Shown: positions 43,771 through 52,097, counted from the first letter of the stretch. The stretch: DNA of 64,000 nt from Actinomycetota bacterium (GCA_009885805.1 VFJZ01000006.1:62001-126000), one strand, 5' to 3'. Notes: generated from the sequence alone by a model not told the origin. Numbers and translations are program-made.

Positions 43771-44411
43771 CAGACCGGCTCCAGGTAGCGTTGCCAGAGA
43801 TCGGCGTGGACGAGATGATCGCCGACATCGGCGCCCCACAGGTCGCGGGCGGCGAAGCGGACGGCGTAGACGGTCTCGGTGACGGCGTTGTCGACGTCGG
43901 GGACACCGTCGTCGCCGTGGACGATCGCGATCACCCCGGCGGCGCCGCGCAGGTAGCGCGGGCAGCGCGTGTGCCAGAACGGCCGCATGCGGCGGACGCG
44001 GACGCTGTCGCCGACGGCGAAGCGTGGCGCGACCGGGGGCCGTAGCGGCCGCCGCCGCTGCAACGCCCGCACCAGTTTGGCTGCCGCCACCGGGTCGTCG
44101 GTCCGCTGCGGCGTCTCCCCGGCCGCGAGCCGCGCCGCCATCGCGTCAACCTCGGCGTGCGTGATCGCGCCGGTCTCGACCAGCGCCAGTTCAGCCTCGA
44201 ACAGCCACTTGCCGTAGTAGGACTCCTCGAGGTAGCGCGCCGGCCCGATCCGCTCGATCGTGTGACGGAAGCCGTGCGCCGAGTAGGGGCCGGTCGCGAG
44301 CGCGAGCACGAACGCCCGCCGCTCCCAGTCGGCATGGGTCGGCTCCTCGGCGCCGGGCCAGGTAGCCGGACCGAAGCCCTGCATGCCGCCGAGATCGTGG
44401 ACGCCGTCCAT
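43770..44411 (-). CDS. nthB: nitrile hydratase beta subunit, copy 1
   Basis: A 213-residue beta subunit starting with the canonical [14 protein letters not shown]. It has the N-terminal helical half ([32 protein letters not shown]) and the C-terminal beta-barrel half ([37 protein letters not shown]), so it is not a split beta. Start and stop overlap both neighbours by a single base (TGATG). It is paralogous to the gene just upstream. Confidence 0.92.
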   Translation of the reverse strand: MDGVHDLGGMQGFGPATWPGAEEPTHADWERRAFVLALATGPYSAHGFRHTIERIGPARYLEESYYGKWLFEAELALVETGAITHAEVDAMAARLAAGETPQRTDDPVAAAKLVRALQRRRPLRPPVAPRFAVGDSVRVRRMRPFWHTRCPRYLRGAAGVIAIVHGDDGVPDVDNAVTETVYAVRFAARDLWGADVGDHLVHADLWQRYLEPV

Positions 44412-45073
44412 CAGGCCGCCTCGAGGTACGACTCGAACAGGTCGGCGAGGATCGTGCACCGCTCGCCGTCGTCGCCGAACACGTCGCAGCTCGCGAAGCG
44501 GACGAGGTAGACGGCCTCGATGTCGCCACCGGGCACGCGGTCGCCCGGGTGGATCCGCTCGACCCGGCCGCGACAGCCGCGCAGGTAACGGGGGAGCCGG
44601 TTGTGGCCGACGGGCCGCGCGCGGCGAACGCGGACGGCGGCGCCCGGCCCGAAGCGCGGTGCGACAGCGGCCGCGAGCGGCCTGGCGCGACGAAGTTCCG
44701 CGAGGAGGTGCGCGGCCTGCGCCGGGTCGCTGGTCGGCGTCGGTGCGTGGCCACCCGCGACGCGGTCCGCCATCGCCTTGATCTCGGCCGGGGTGACGAC
44801 GCCGTTGGCCACCACGCCGCGCTCCGTCGAGTAGACCCAGCGCTCGAAGTAGCCGACGCGCAGGTACTCCGCCGGCGCCATCTCCTCACGGTCGGCCCGG
44901 CTGGAGTTCCTGCGAAGGCGCTCCACGCCGGTGATCAGCGCGAGCGCGAACGCCCTGATCTCCCAGTCTTCGTGCCACGGCTCCTCCGCGCCCGGCCAGG
45001 TGGCGGCGCCGAAGCCCTGCATCCCACCCATGTCGTGGACGCCGTCGATGGCGGCAACGATACTCCACCGCAT
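44411..45073 (-). CDS. nthB: nitrile hydratase beta subunit, copy 2
   Basis: A second full-length beta-like subunit (220 residues from ATG 45073). From residue 9 it reads IDGVHDMGGMQGFG, then EDWEIRAFALALITG, YFERWVYSTERGVVANG, and a barrel half with RFGPGAAVRVRRARPVGHNRLPRYLRG. The family normally starts M(D/N)GVHDMGG, so the expected ATG is ATC at 45049; a TATCGT box sits exactly 7 nt before that ATC. Either an ATC start is used or the start moved upstream to 45073. First gene of the five-gene operon. Confidence 0.87.
   Translation of the reverse strand: MRWSIVAAIDGVHDMGGMQGFGAATWPGAEEPWHEDWEIRAFALALITGVERLRRNSSRADREEMAPAEYLRVGYFERWVYSTERGVVANGVVTPAEIKAMADRVAGGHAPTPTSDPAQAAHLLAELRRARPLAAAVAPRFGPGAAVRVRRARPVGHNRLPRYLRGCRGRVERIHPGDRVPGGDIEAVYLVRFASCDVFGDDGERCTILADLFESYLEAA
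45057..45064. promoter_or_regulatory. overlapping divergent promoters at the nitrile hydratase/esterase junction
   Basis: Minus TATCGT (45062-45057), 7 nt, ATC 45049. Plus GATACT (45059-45064), 7 nt, ATG 45072. The two boxes overlap. The only ATG for beta-2 (45073) shares the CATG tetranucleotide 45071-45074 with the esterase start. Confidence 0.55.
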
Positions 45074-46049
45074 GCCGCACTTCGACCTCCCGCTCGCCGA
45101 GCTTCGCACACATCGCTGCGCCGCACCCGCGCCCGACGACCTCGACGGGTACTGGGCGCGCGCGCTCGCCGAGACCCGCACGCTGGCATCCGATCCGGTG
45201 TTCGAGCCGTACGAGTCGAGTGTCTACGGCGAGCTCGCCGTGGACGACGTCACCTTCTCCGGCGGCGGCGGACACCCGATCAAGGCCTGGTTCCTGCGGC
45301 CGCGGCGCCCCACGTCCGACCGCCTCGCCTGCCGCGTCGTGTTCATCGGCTACGGCGGCGGTCGCGGGCTACCGGTGGCACACGCGCTCTACGCGGCCGC
45401 GGGCCACGCCACGCTCGTGATGGATACTCGCTCGCAGGGCGGCGAGTGGATGGTCGGTCACACGCCTGATCCCGCTCTCGGCTCGACCGGCCCGGAGCAT
45501 CCGGGCGTGATGACCCGTGGCGTGCTCGATCCGGAGACCTACTACTACCGGCGCCTCTACTGCGATGCTGTGCGGGCCGTCGAGACAGCCGCTGCGCACC
45601 CGCAGGTCGATCCGGCGCGGATTGCCGTCTCCGGCTTCTCGCAGGGCGGCGGCCTCGCGCTCGCCGCGGCCGCGCTGGCGCCCGAGCACGTGCGGCTCTG
45701 TTTCGCCGGCATGCCCTTCCTGTGCGACATCGAGCGGGCCATCACCGTCGCCGCCGAGCCGCCATACACCGAGCTGGTCCGCTACCTCGCGCTGCACGTC
45801 GATCTGGAGGAGGCCGTCCGCCGGACGCTCCGCTACATCGACGTCGCCCTGCTCGCCCCGCGCATTCGCTGTCCAACGCTCGTCTCGGTGGGGTTGATGG
45901 ACCCGATCTGCCCACCATCCTCCGTCTTCGCGGCGTACAACGCGATCGAGGGCGCGAAGGACATCGCCGTCCACGCCTTCATGGGCCACGAGGTGCCGGT
46001 GCAGCACGAGGAGCGCGAGCTCACGGAGTTCACGCTCGCCTTCTCGTAG
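45072..46049 (+). CDS. acetylxylan esterase/cephalosporin-C deacetylase (CE7) family
   Basis: A 325-residue alpha/beta hydrolase. Nucleophile elbow AVSGFSQGGGLALAAA, oxyanion-loop FIGYGGGRGLPV, Asp in VSVGLMDPICPPS and His in FMGHEVP. DTRSQGGEWMVGHTPDP is the CE7 signature (RGQ-type). It removes acetyl groups from short oligosaccharides or antibiotics; no signal peptide, so cytoplasmic as usual. ATG 45072. It is divergent from the nitrile hydratase operon. Confidence 0.9.
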   Translation: MPHFDLPLAELRTHRCAAPAPDDLDGYWARALAETRTLASDPVFEPYESSVYGELAVDDVTFSGGGGHPIKAWFLRPRRPTSDRLACRVVFIGYGGGRGLPVAHALYAAAGHATLVMDTRSQGGEWMVGHTPDPALGSTGPEHPGVMTRGVLDPETYYYRRLYCDAVRAVETAAAHPQVDPARIAVSGFSQGGGLALAAAALAPEHVRLCFAGMPFLCDIERAITVAAEPPYTELVRYLALHVDLEEAVRRTLRYIDVALLAPRIRCPTLVSVGLMDPICPPSSVFAAYNAIEGAKDIAVHAFMGHEVPVQHEERELTEFTLAFS

Positions 46050-46059
46050 AGTGAGCGAC

Positions 46060-49000
46060 ATGGCCGTTCCCTCGCGCGTCCTGCGCGTCTTCATCTCGTC
46101 CACGTTCCGGGACATGCAGGGCGAGCGCGAGGAACTCGTCAAGCGCGTCTTCCCCGGCATCCGCCGCCGCTGCGAGGAGCGCGGCGTCGTCTGGGGCGAG
46201 GTCGATCTGCGCTGGGGTGTGACCGACGAGCAGAAGGCAGAGGATGCCGTGCTGCCGATCTGCCTCGCGGAGATCGAGCGGACGCGGCCGTACTTCATCG
46301 GCATGCTCGGCGAGCGTTACGGCTGGGTGCCCGACGAGATTCCGTCCGACCTCGCCGACCGCGAGGCCTGGCTGCGCGACGACGCCGGACGCTCGGTGAC
46401 GGAGATGGAGATCCTCCACGGCGTCCTGAACGCGCCCGAGATGGCTGACCACGCCTTCTTCTACCTGCGCGCCCCGGAGTGGGTGGCGACCGTGCCCGAG
46501 GCCGAGCGCGGCACCTACGTCGAGGACACCGATGAGGGCCGTCGCCGACTGGTCGAGCTGAAGGCTCGCGTCCGCAGCTCCGCCTTCCCCGTGCGCGACT
46601 ACGCCGACCCACGCGCGATCGGCGAGCAGGTGCGCGCTGATCTCGAGGCGCTGATCGACCGGCTGTTTCCGGCCGACGCCGCGCCTGGACACCACGAGCG
46701 CGTACGGCTCGACCAGGAGACCCATGCGGCCCGCCTCGCCGGCGGCACGATCGAGCGGAGGGCCGATCTCGTCGCCGTCGACGTCGCCGCCGACGCCGAC
46801 GGCCCCGGCGTGGTCGTCTCCGGCGCGCCAGGCTGCGGCGTCTCGACACTGCTCGCCGCCTGGGCCGCGCGACGCGCTGCCGCCCGGCCGAACACCCTCG
46901 TCGTGACGCACTTTGTCGAGGCCCAGCGCGGCGAGGCATCCGAGGCGGCGATGCTCGCTGACCTCTGCCACGCCCTTGGCGATCCGGAGCCGTCCGGAGA
47001 CCTGAGGATGCGGTTCGCCCAGGTCCTCCGTGACGCCACGGCCGAGCGCCCCGTCACGCTCGTCGTCGACGGCCTGCATCTGATCGAGGCCGCGGGCGGC
47101 GGGCTCGCCTGGCTCGCCGGCGAGCAGCCGGCCACCCTCCGCGTCGTCGCCGGGACCCGCCCCGGCGCGACGCTCGCGTGGCTCGTCCAGCGCGGTCATG
47201 GGCGCGTCGACCTGCAGCTCTTCGACGCCGCCCAGCGGACGGCCGCGACCGTGGCCTTCCTCGCCGCGTACGCGAAGGCCCTCGACCGGCCGTTACTCGA
47301 CCGCATCGCAGGCGCCGAGGGGCTCGCGAGCCCGCGCCACCTGCGGACGGTCCTCGACGAGCTGCGCCAGCACGGCGACCACTTCACGCTCTCGCCGCTG
47401 CTCGACTCCCTGCTCGCGCCCGACGAGCTCGAAGGGCTCGTCGAGGTCGTGCTCGCACGCTACGAGCGCGACTACGAGCTCGACCGACCCGGCCTCGTCC
47501 GCGACGTCCTCGGCCCCGTCGCCGCGTCGCGGGCCGGGCTGACCGAGGCGGAGCTCGTCGACCTGCTCGGCGACGGCACGCGGCGAGCACTTTCCCAGCT
47601 GCAGATCGCCGCAGGTTCGCTGCTCCCGGACGTCGGCGGGCGGATCCGGCTCGGCTTCGACGAGGTTCGGGCCGTCGTCGGCCGGCGCTACCTTGCCGAC
47701 CCGAGCGCGACCCATCGGCGTGTCGCTTCGCTCTTCGCGGCGACGCCGACGAGTGCCCGTGCCCTCGAGGAGCTCCCGTGGCAGCTGCTCGCGGCCGGGG
47801 ATGCCGACGGGCTCGAGGCGCTCCTCGTCGACCCCTCGTTCATCGTCGCCGCCCACGACTTCGACGCAAGCCTGCTGCCGCGGCTGTGGGCGCGCGCCGA
47901 GGAGCGCTCGGGCCTTCGCGCCGCGACCCTCTACGCGCCGTTCGCGGCCGATCCGGTCTCGCGCGCGACGTCGATCGTCACTCCGATCGTGCAGTCGCTC
48001 GGCGGCGCAGGTGTGGCGCTCGCACTCTGGAGCGCCACCGTCGAAACGCTGCGGCAGGACGACCCGAAGGCGCAGCTCCCGGGCGCGCTCGCGAGCCTCG
48101 GCGGCGCGCAGGCGCAGGCCGGTGACCTCGCGGCGGCGGCGGCGACCCTCGACGAGCTCGAACGGCGGCTTCCGCCGGACGCGCCGCAGCTCGCCATCGC
48201 GCTGCACCAGAACCGCGGCATCGTCCGCCGCCATCTCGGTCAGCGTGACGAGGCGCTCGTCGACCTTGCGCGTGCCGAGGAGATCGCCCGAACCACCGGA
48301 GCGTTCGGCGACCTCCAGGCCGCCGCCGGCGAGCGGGCCGGCGTGCTCGTGGAGCTCGGTCGCCTGCAGGACGCGCTCGCCGCCAGCGAGATCCAGGTCG
48401 AAGCGGCGAACCGCAGCGGCAACCCGGGCGCCCGCATGCGCGCCCTCGTCACGCGCGCCACGCTGCTTCACCAGAGCGGCGACATCGCCGGCGCCGCCCG
48501 CGCGACGGGTGAGGGCGAGCACCTCGCCCGTGACCTCGGCGACCTCGAGTGGCTGGCGACGGCGCTCACCGTCCACGTCCAACTGCGTCAGTGGGAGAAC
48601 CGGCTCGACCTCGCGCGCGAGCAGATCACCGAGCTCGCGGACGTCCGCGATCGCCTCGGCCAGGCGGACGTCGCGGCGCAGGTGCGGGCGATGCTGCAGG
48701 CCGTGCCGGCGGGGCGCGGCGATGAGGACCTCGCCCGGCTGCGCGACCTGGAGCAGCGGTCGCTGCAGCAGCAGGGCCGCGGCGACTACCAGGCCTGCAT
48801 CGAGACCTGCCAGGAGATGGCGCAGATCGCGCGCAGGAGCGGCAACGACCGCGGGCTCGCGAGCGCGCTCGGGAACGAGGCGGTGGCCCTGCACTACCTC
48901 GGGCGAATGGACGACGCGCTGCCGCTGTTTCAGGAGCAGATCGGACTGCAACGGAAGATCGGCGACCCGGTCGCGCTGGCGACGGCGCTGGCGAACACCG

Positions 49001-49140
49001 GGGAGTTGCTCGGCCGTCTCGGACGCAGCGACGAGGCGCTGGCGATGATCGGCGAGGCCGAGACGCTGGCGCGTGGCGCCGGTCAGGCGGAGTTCGCGGG
49101 CCAGATCGCGCAACTGGCCGAGCAGATCCGGCGCCGGTAG
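46060..49140 (+). CDS. DUF4062-STAND NTPase-TPR protein with degenerate P-loop
   Basis: A 1,026-residue protein (ATG 46060; GTG 46051 would add three residues). Residues ~5 to 95 are a DUF4062 domain: LRVFISSTFRDMQGEREEL, WGEVDLRWGVTDEQ, RPYFIGMLGERYGWVP. A STAND/NACHT-like module follows: the P-loop reads GAPGCGVST near residue 261, with Val where the Walker A Lys should be; Walker B is VTLVVDGLHLI. Residues ~680 to 1,020 form TPR-like helical repeats (QRDEALVDLARAEEIA, GRMDDALPLFQEQIGLQ, GRSDEALAMIGEAETLA). The N-DUF4062, NTPase, TPR order is that of NPHP3-like and anti-phage STAND sensors. It starts 10 bp after the esterase. Confidence 0.88.
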   Translation: MAVPSRVLRVFISSTFRDMQGEREELVKRVFPGIRRRCEERGVVWGEVDLRWGVTDEQKAEDAVLPICLAEIERTRPYFIGMLGERYGWVPDEIPSDLADREAWLRDDAGRSVTEMEILHGVLNAPEMADHAFFYLRAPEWVATVPEAERGTYVEDTDEGRRRLVELKARVRSSAFPVRDYADPRAIGEQVRADLEALIDRLFPADAAPGHHERVRLDQETHAARLAGGTIERRADLVAVDVAADADGPGVVVSGAPGCGVSTLLAAWAARRAAARPNTLVVTHFVEAQRGEASEAAMLADLCHALGDPEPSGDLRMRFAQVLRDATAERPVTLVVDGLHLIEAAGGGLAWLAGEQPATLRVVAGTRPGATLAWLVQRGHGRVDLQLFDAAQRTAATVAFLAAYAKALDRPLLDRIAGAEGLASPRHLRTVLDELRQHGDHFTLSPLLDSLLAPDELEGLVEVVLARYERDYELDRPGLVRDVLGPVAASRAGLTEAELVDLLGDGTRRALSQLQIAAGSLLPDVGGRIRLGFDEVRAVVGRRYLADPSATHRRVASLFAATPTSARALEELPWQLLAAGDADGLEALLVDPSFIVAAHDFDASLLPRLWARAEERSGLRAATLYAPFAADPVSRATSIVTPIVQSLGGAGVALALWSATVETLRQDDPKAQLPGALASLGGAQAQAGDLAAAAATLDELERRLPPDAPQLAIALHQNRGIVRRHLGQRDEALVDLARAEEIARTTGAFGDLQAAAGERAGVLVELGRLQDALAASEIQVEAANRSGNPGARMRALVTRATLLHQSGDIAGAARATGEGEHLARDLGDLEWLATALTVHVQLRQWENRLDLAREQITELADVRDRLGQADVAAQVRAMLQAVPAGRGDEDLARLRDLEQRSLQQQGRGDYQACIETCQEMAQIARRSGNDRGLASALGNEAVALHYLGRMDDALPLFQEQIGLQRKIGDPVALATALANTGELLGRLGRSDEALAMIGEAETLARGAGQAEFAGQIAQLAEQIRRR

Positions 49141-49169
49141 ATTCGGAACATCCGACCGCGGAGGCAGCA

Positions 49170-49934
49170 ATGGCCGAGCGATCGACCGGGACCCCGTGCT
49201 GGGTCGACATCGCGACGAGTGACATCCCCGGAGCGATCGCCTTCTACGGCGGCCTGTTCGGCTGGGACTGCCAGCAGGGGCCGCCCGAGGTCGGTGGCTA
49301 CACGATGTGCCTCGTGGACGGCAAGCCGGCCGCTGCTATCTCACCGGTCATGGGTGACGCGCCGGCAACGGCGCCGTACTGGACGACGTACCTCGCGTCG
49401 GACGACGCCGACGCGACGGTGGCCGCCGCCAGGGCGAACGGGGCGACGGTGACGGTGGAGCCGTTCGATGTGATGTCGTTCGGGCGGATGGCGATGATCT
49501 CCGATCCCGCCGGCGTGACGACCGGTATCTGGGAGAAGCGCGACCACCGCGGGTTCCTGACGGACTTCACCGCCGGCGCCGTCTGCTGGCACGAGCACAT
49601 CTCCCGCGACGACGCCGCGGGCGCCGCCTTCCTCGGTGCCGTCTTCGGCCTGGAGGGCGAGGCGTGGGCCGGGATGCCCGGCTACCGGGTGATGAAAAAG
49701 GATGGCGTCCCCGCCTGCGGCCTGATGCAGATGCGCGGGGGCTTTCCGGAGGACATGGGCCCGCAGTGGATGGCCTACGTCCAGGTCGATGACGTGGACG
49801 CCGCCTGCGAGAAGGTCGTCGCCCTGGGCGGGTCGGTCCCGCACGAGGCCTTCGACGTCGGGGGCGTCGGCCGGATCGCGATGATCACCGACACGCAGGG
49901 CGGACACGTCGGGATCGTCCAGCCGGTCCGGTGA
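49170..49934 (+). CDS. VOC (glyoxalase/bleomycin resistance) double-domain protein
   Basis: A 254-residue protein with Shine-Dalgarno GGAGG at 49160-49164. Two vicinal-oxygen-chelate domains: PCWVDIATSDIPGAIAFYGGLFGWD...DPAGVTTGIWE and VCWHEHISRDDAAGAAFLGAVFGLE...DTQGGHVGIVQ. Members bind metals and small ligands; function unassigned. Its TGA stop (49932-49934) lies inside a palindromic repeat. It sits between the STAND gene and the RyR operon but its family is too general to tie it to them. Confidence 0.87.
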   Translation: MAERSTGTPCWVDIATSDIPGAIAFYGGLFGWDCQQGPPEVGGYTMCLVDGKPAAAISPVMGDAPATAPYWTTYLASDDADATVAAARANGATVTVEPFDVMSFGRMAMISDPAGVTTGIWEKRDHRGFLTDFTAGAVCWHEHISRDDAAGAAFLGAVFGLEGEAWAGMPGYRVMKKDGVPACGLMQMRGGFPEDMGPQWMAYVQVDDVDAACEKVVALGGSVPHEAFDVGGVGRIAMITDTQGGHVGIVQPVR

Positions 49935-49963
49935 AAGAAAGGGATCAGATCCCGATCTTTCAC
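49931..49963. repeat. palindrome copy 2, supplying stop codons of two convergent genes
   Basis: GTGAAAGAAAGGGATC (49931-49946), central A, then GATCCCGATCTTTCAC (49948-49963); two mismatches from perfect symmetry. The left half is identical to the copy at 41514-41529. TGA at 49932-49934 ends the VOC gene and the mirror TGA at 49962-49960 ends the RyR gene. Confidence 0.85.
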
Positions 49964-51615
49964 AGGCGTAGCACCTCGAGACCGGCCCGCGCGAGCACCG
50001 TCGGGATGCGGCGCGCCGCCTCGCGGCCGTCGGCCTTCGCTTCATCCGGCAGGGCGGTCCACTCGACCAGCACCGGGTTGATCTTCCGGTCGGCGTCGCG
50101 AGCCTGGCCGTGGCGCCAGCCGGCCGCCGTGCGTTCGGCGCGCCAACGCTCATGCTCGCCGGAGGCGAGCGTCTCGACCTCGCCCGCCGTCAGCGTGACG
50201 TGCGGCGCGCCCCAGCCGCCGAGCGGTACGAGGTCGCAGCCGATCGCGGTCAGCCCCTCCGCGAGCGCGTCGGCCTGGTGCCGGTTCGACTCCTGCACCT
50301 CGGCCGGCAGCTCGTCCCAGGGAATGTCGTACGGCGTGTCGACGGCGCGATCCGTGTAGTCGGCGTGGATCGCCCGCGCCACCTGCTCGTGCGCGCCGCC
50401 CTCGACGATCTCCACCGTGCAGGCGCGCTGCAGAAGCGGGAACGGGATGACGCCCGCTGCGCTCGCGCCCTCGCCGAGCAGGAGTGCGAGCCCACCGACG
50501 CCGACGGTGCGCGCGATTACCGCGGCCGTCTGGTTCGGCAGTAGTCGCCGGATGAGCAGGGCCGTCGTGACGGCGCGGGCGTCGTCGTCGAAGCAGACGA
50601 CGACCGCCGTGACGGCGCTCTCCAGGGCGCCCCGCAGGCGTTCGGCCTCATCGCGGCCGGGCCGTTCGAGGTCGATGTCGACGGCGTCGAGTTTCGCGCG
50701 CTCCGCGAGGGCCGGCTGGGCGAGGAGCAGCGCGTTCAGCCGGGCAGTGGCGTCGCGGTCGATCACCGTGATGCGCGCGTTGGGGTCGCTCGACTCCCGC
50801 GCCGCCGCCTCGAGCAGGCACCGTCCCAGTTGGCCGAGGCCGACGATCACGAGATGCGGGCCGGGCGGGTGGCGTTCGAGGAGGAGCCGGGCGCCGGCCG
50901 AGTAGACGTCGAAGAAGTCGAAGCGGACGCCTGCGCCCGCAGTCCGTAGCGACTGGTGCCGCATCAGGGCGCACAGCCCGGCGTCACTCAGGTGGACCGA
51001 CGCGCGCAACGGCCCGGCGCCGGGTGCGCGCGGGAGGGCGCCGATCGCCGCGACGACCTCCGCGTTCGTCGCATCGGTGCCGCAGACGACCACGACCTGC
51101 GCCGCCGCGCCGAGACCCGCGCGCTCGAGCGTGCGCGCCTCGCGGGCGTCACCCTCGATCACCGCCGACTCGCCGCGGCGCAGCGTGCGTACGCCCGGCG
51201 TGGCTGCTTCGTGCTCGACGCCCACCACCGTGCGCCCGGCGTCGCGGAGTGCGTCCGCGATGCGGGTGCCGCGATCGCCGAGACCGAGGACGACGACGTG
51301 CCCGCGCCGTCGTCGCGCCCGGAACGCGTCGGTGCGTCGCCGGGAGACGGCCGCGATACCTTCGAGCAGCGACGCGGCCGCGATCACCGGCCCCAGCCAG
51401 CGCGCGACCTGCAGCTGCCAGTTCGCGTTGGCGAGCTCGAGATCGAAGCCGAGGCCGAACAGGTCGGAGAGCTGGTAGACGTCGTCGACGAAGGTCCTCC
51501 CTTCCGGGGCCAGCCGCATCCCCCACAGCCCGAGCGCGGCCGTCGCGATCCAGCCGAGGAGGAGCACCTTCCAGCGACCCTTGCCCTTCGTCAGCGCGAT
51601 GAACAGCGAGATCAC
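49960..51615 (-). CDS. two-TM protein with two TrkA-N (RCK) domains and a C-terminal RyR domain
   Basis: A 551-residue protein from GTG 51615. Two N-terminal membrane helices (VLLLGWIATAALGLWGM and VARWLGPVIAAASLLEGIAAV) flank a loop without any TxGYG selectivity filter, so it is channel-like in layout but probably not a K+ channel. Two Rossmann TrkA-N domains follow (HVVVLGLGDRGTRIADAL; HLVIVGLGQLGRCLLEAA). The last ~90 residues (IHADYTDRAVDTPYDIPWDEL, ALAEGLTAIGCDLVPLGGW, RRIPTVLARAGLEVL) match RyR repeats. It overlaps the SLOG-like gene by 4 bp. TrkA-RyR plus SLOG is a combination reported in nucleotide-sensing conflict systems. Confidence 0.82.
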   Translation of the reverse strand: MISLFIALTKGKGRWKVLLLGWIATAALGLWGMRLAPEGRTFVDDVYQLSDLFGLGFDLELANANWQLQVARWLGPVIAAASLLEGIAAVSRRRTDAFRARRRRGHVVVLGLGDRGTRIADALRDAGRTVVGVEHEAATPGVRTLRRGESAVIEGDAREARTLERAGLGAAAQVVVVCGTDATNAEVVAAIGALPRAPGAGPLRASVHLSDAGLCALMRHQSLRTAGAGVRFDFFDVYSAGARLLLERHPPGPHLVIVGLGQLGRCLLEAAARESSDPNARITVIDRDATARLNALLLAQPALAERAKLDAVDIDLERPGRDEAERLRGALESAVTAVVVCFDDDARAVTTALLIRRLLPNQTAAVIARTVGVGGLALLLGEGASAAGVIPFPLLQRACTVEIVEGGAHEQVARAIHADYTDRAVDTPYDIPWDELPAEVQESNRHQADALAEGLTAIGCDLVPLGGWGAPHVTLTAGEVETLASGEHERWRAERTAAGWRHGQARDADRKINPVLVEWTALPDEAKADGREAARRIPTVLARAGLEVLRL

Positions 51616-52097
51616 GCGACGTCCCGACGATCTGCCGCCGCGATGTGGACGACCTCGACGGTGGCCGCTCGCGCGGCCGCGACGACCTCGGCGGTGCCAC
51701 CCGGGCCGCGCGCCGGCTCTCCGTTCCACAGTGCAATCAGGACGTCGCAGGTAGCGACCAGCGCGAGGCCCTGGGCCCGGTAGCAGTCGGGCCGCGGCCG
51801 CGGCGGGTCGATCGACCGGACCCGCGCCGCGCGCGCCAGCAGTCGCTCGCAGTCGTCCGGCCGTTCGAGGTCGTCGCGGAAGTCGGATAGCGGCAGCGGC
51901 AGCAAGGCCTCCAGTTCCCAGCCACGCACGAGGGCGACGTGCGCGACGAACTCGTCCGCACCCTCGGCCATGCCGGAGACGAGGACGTACGGAGCGGCGT
52001 GGTGGGTCTCGATGCCGACGAGGGCGGCGGCGACCGTCGCCTCCAGACCGGCCTGCGCCGCGAGTAGCCGGTGACCCGTGACGCCGATCCTCGTCAT
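51612..52097 (-). CDS. SLOG-like (LOG/DprA-type Rossmann) nucleotide-sensor protein
   Basis: A 161-residue protein from ATG 52097. TRIGVTGHRLL at the N-terminus, VLVSGMAEGADEFVAHVAL, then LALVATCDVLIALWNGEPA and the phosphate-binding GPGGTAEVVAAAR correspond to the SLOG superfamily fold (GGxGT-type loop). DFRDDLERPDDCERLLARA is a conserved insert I have seen in proteins of this type. SLOG domains bind or process nucleotides and ligand-like messengers. It is first in an operon with the TrkA-RyR protein, and a TAGGGT box 8 nt upstream suggests a leaderless transcript. Confidence 0.78.
   Translation of the reverse strand: MTRIGVTGHRLLAAQAGLEATVAAALVGIETHHAAPYVLVSGMAEGADEFVAHVALVRGWELEALLPLPLSDFRDDLERPDDCERLLARAARVRSIDPPRPRPDCYRAQGLALVATCDVLIALWNGEPARGPGGTAEVVAAARAATVEVVHIAAADRRDVA

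Noticed and set aside
43770-45073. The two beta genes as a frameshifted single gene or split beta subunit
   Set aside because: Each contains both the N-terminal helical and C-terminal barrel halves in one intact frame.
47293-49170. 625-codon minus-strand open frame under the STAND gene, and a similar one at 27120-29357
   Set aside because: Composition is typical of codon-reversed shadow and no motif is present, whereas the plus-strand frames carry clear domains.
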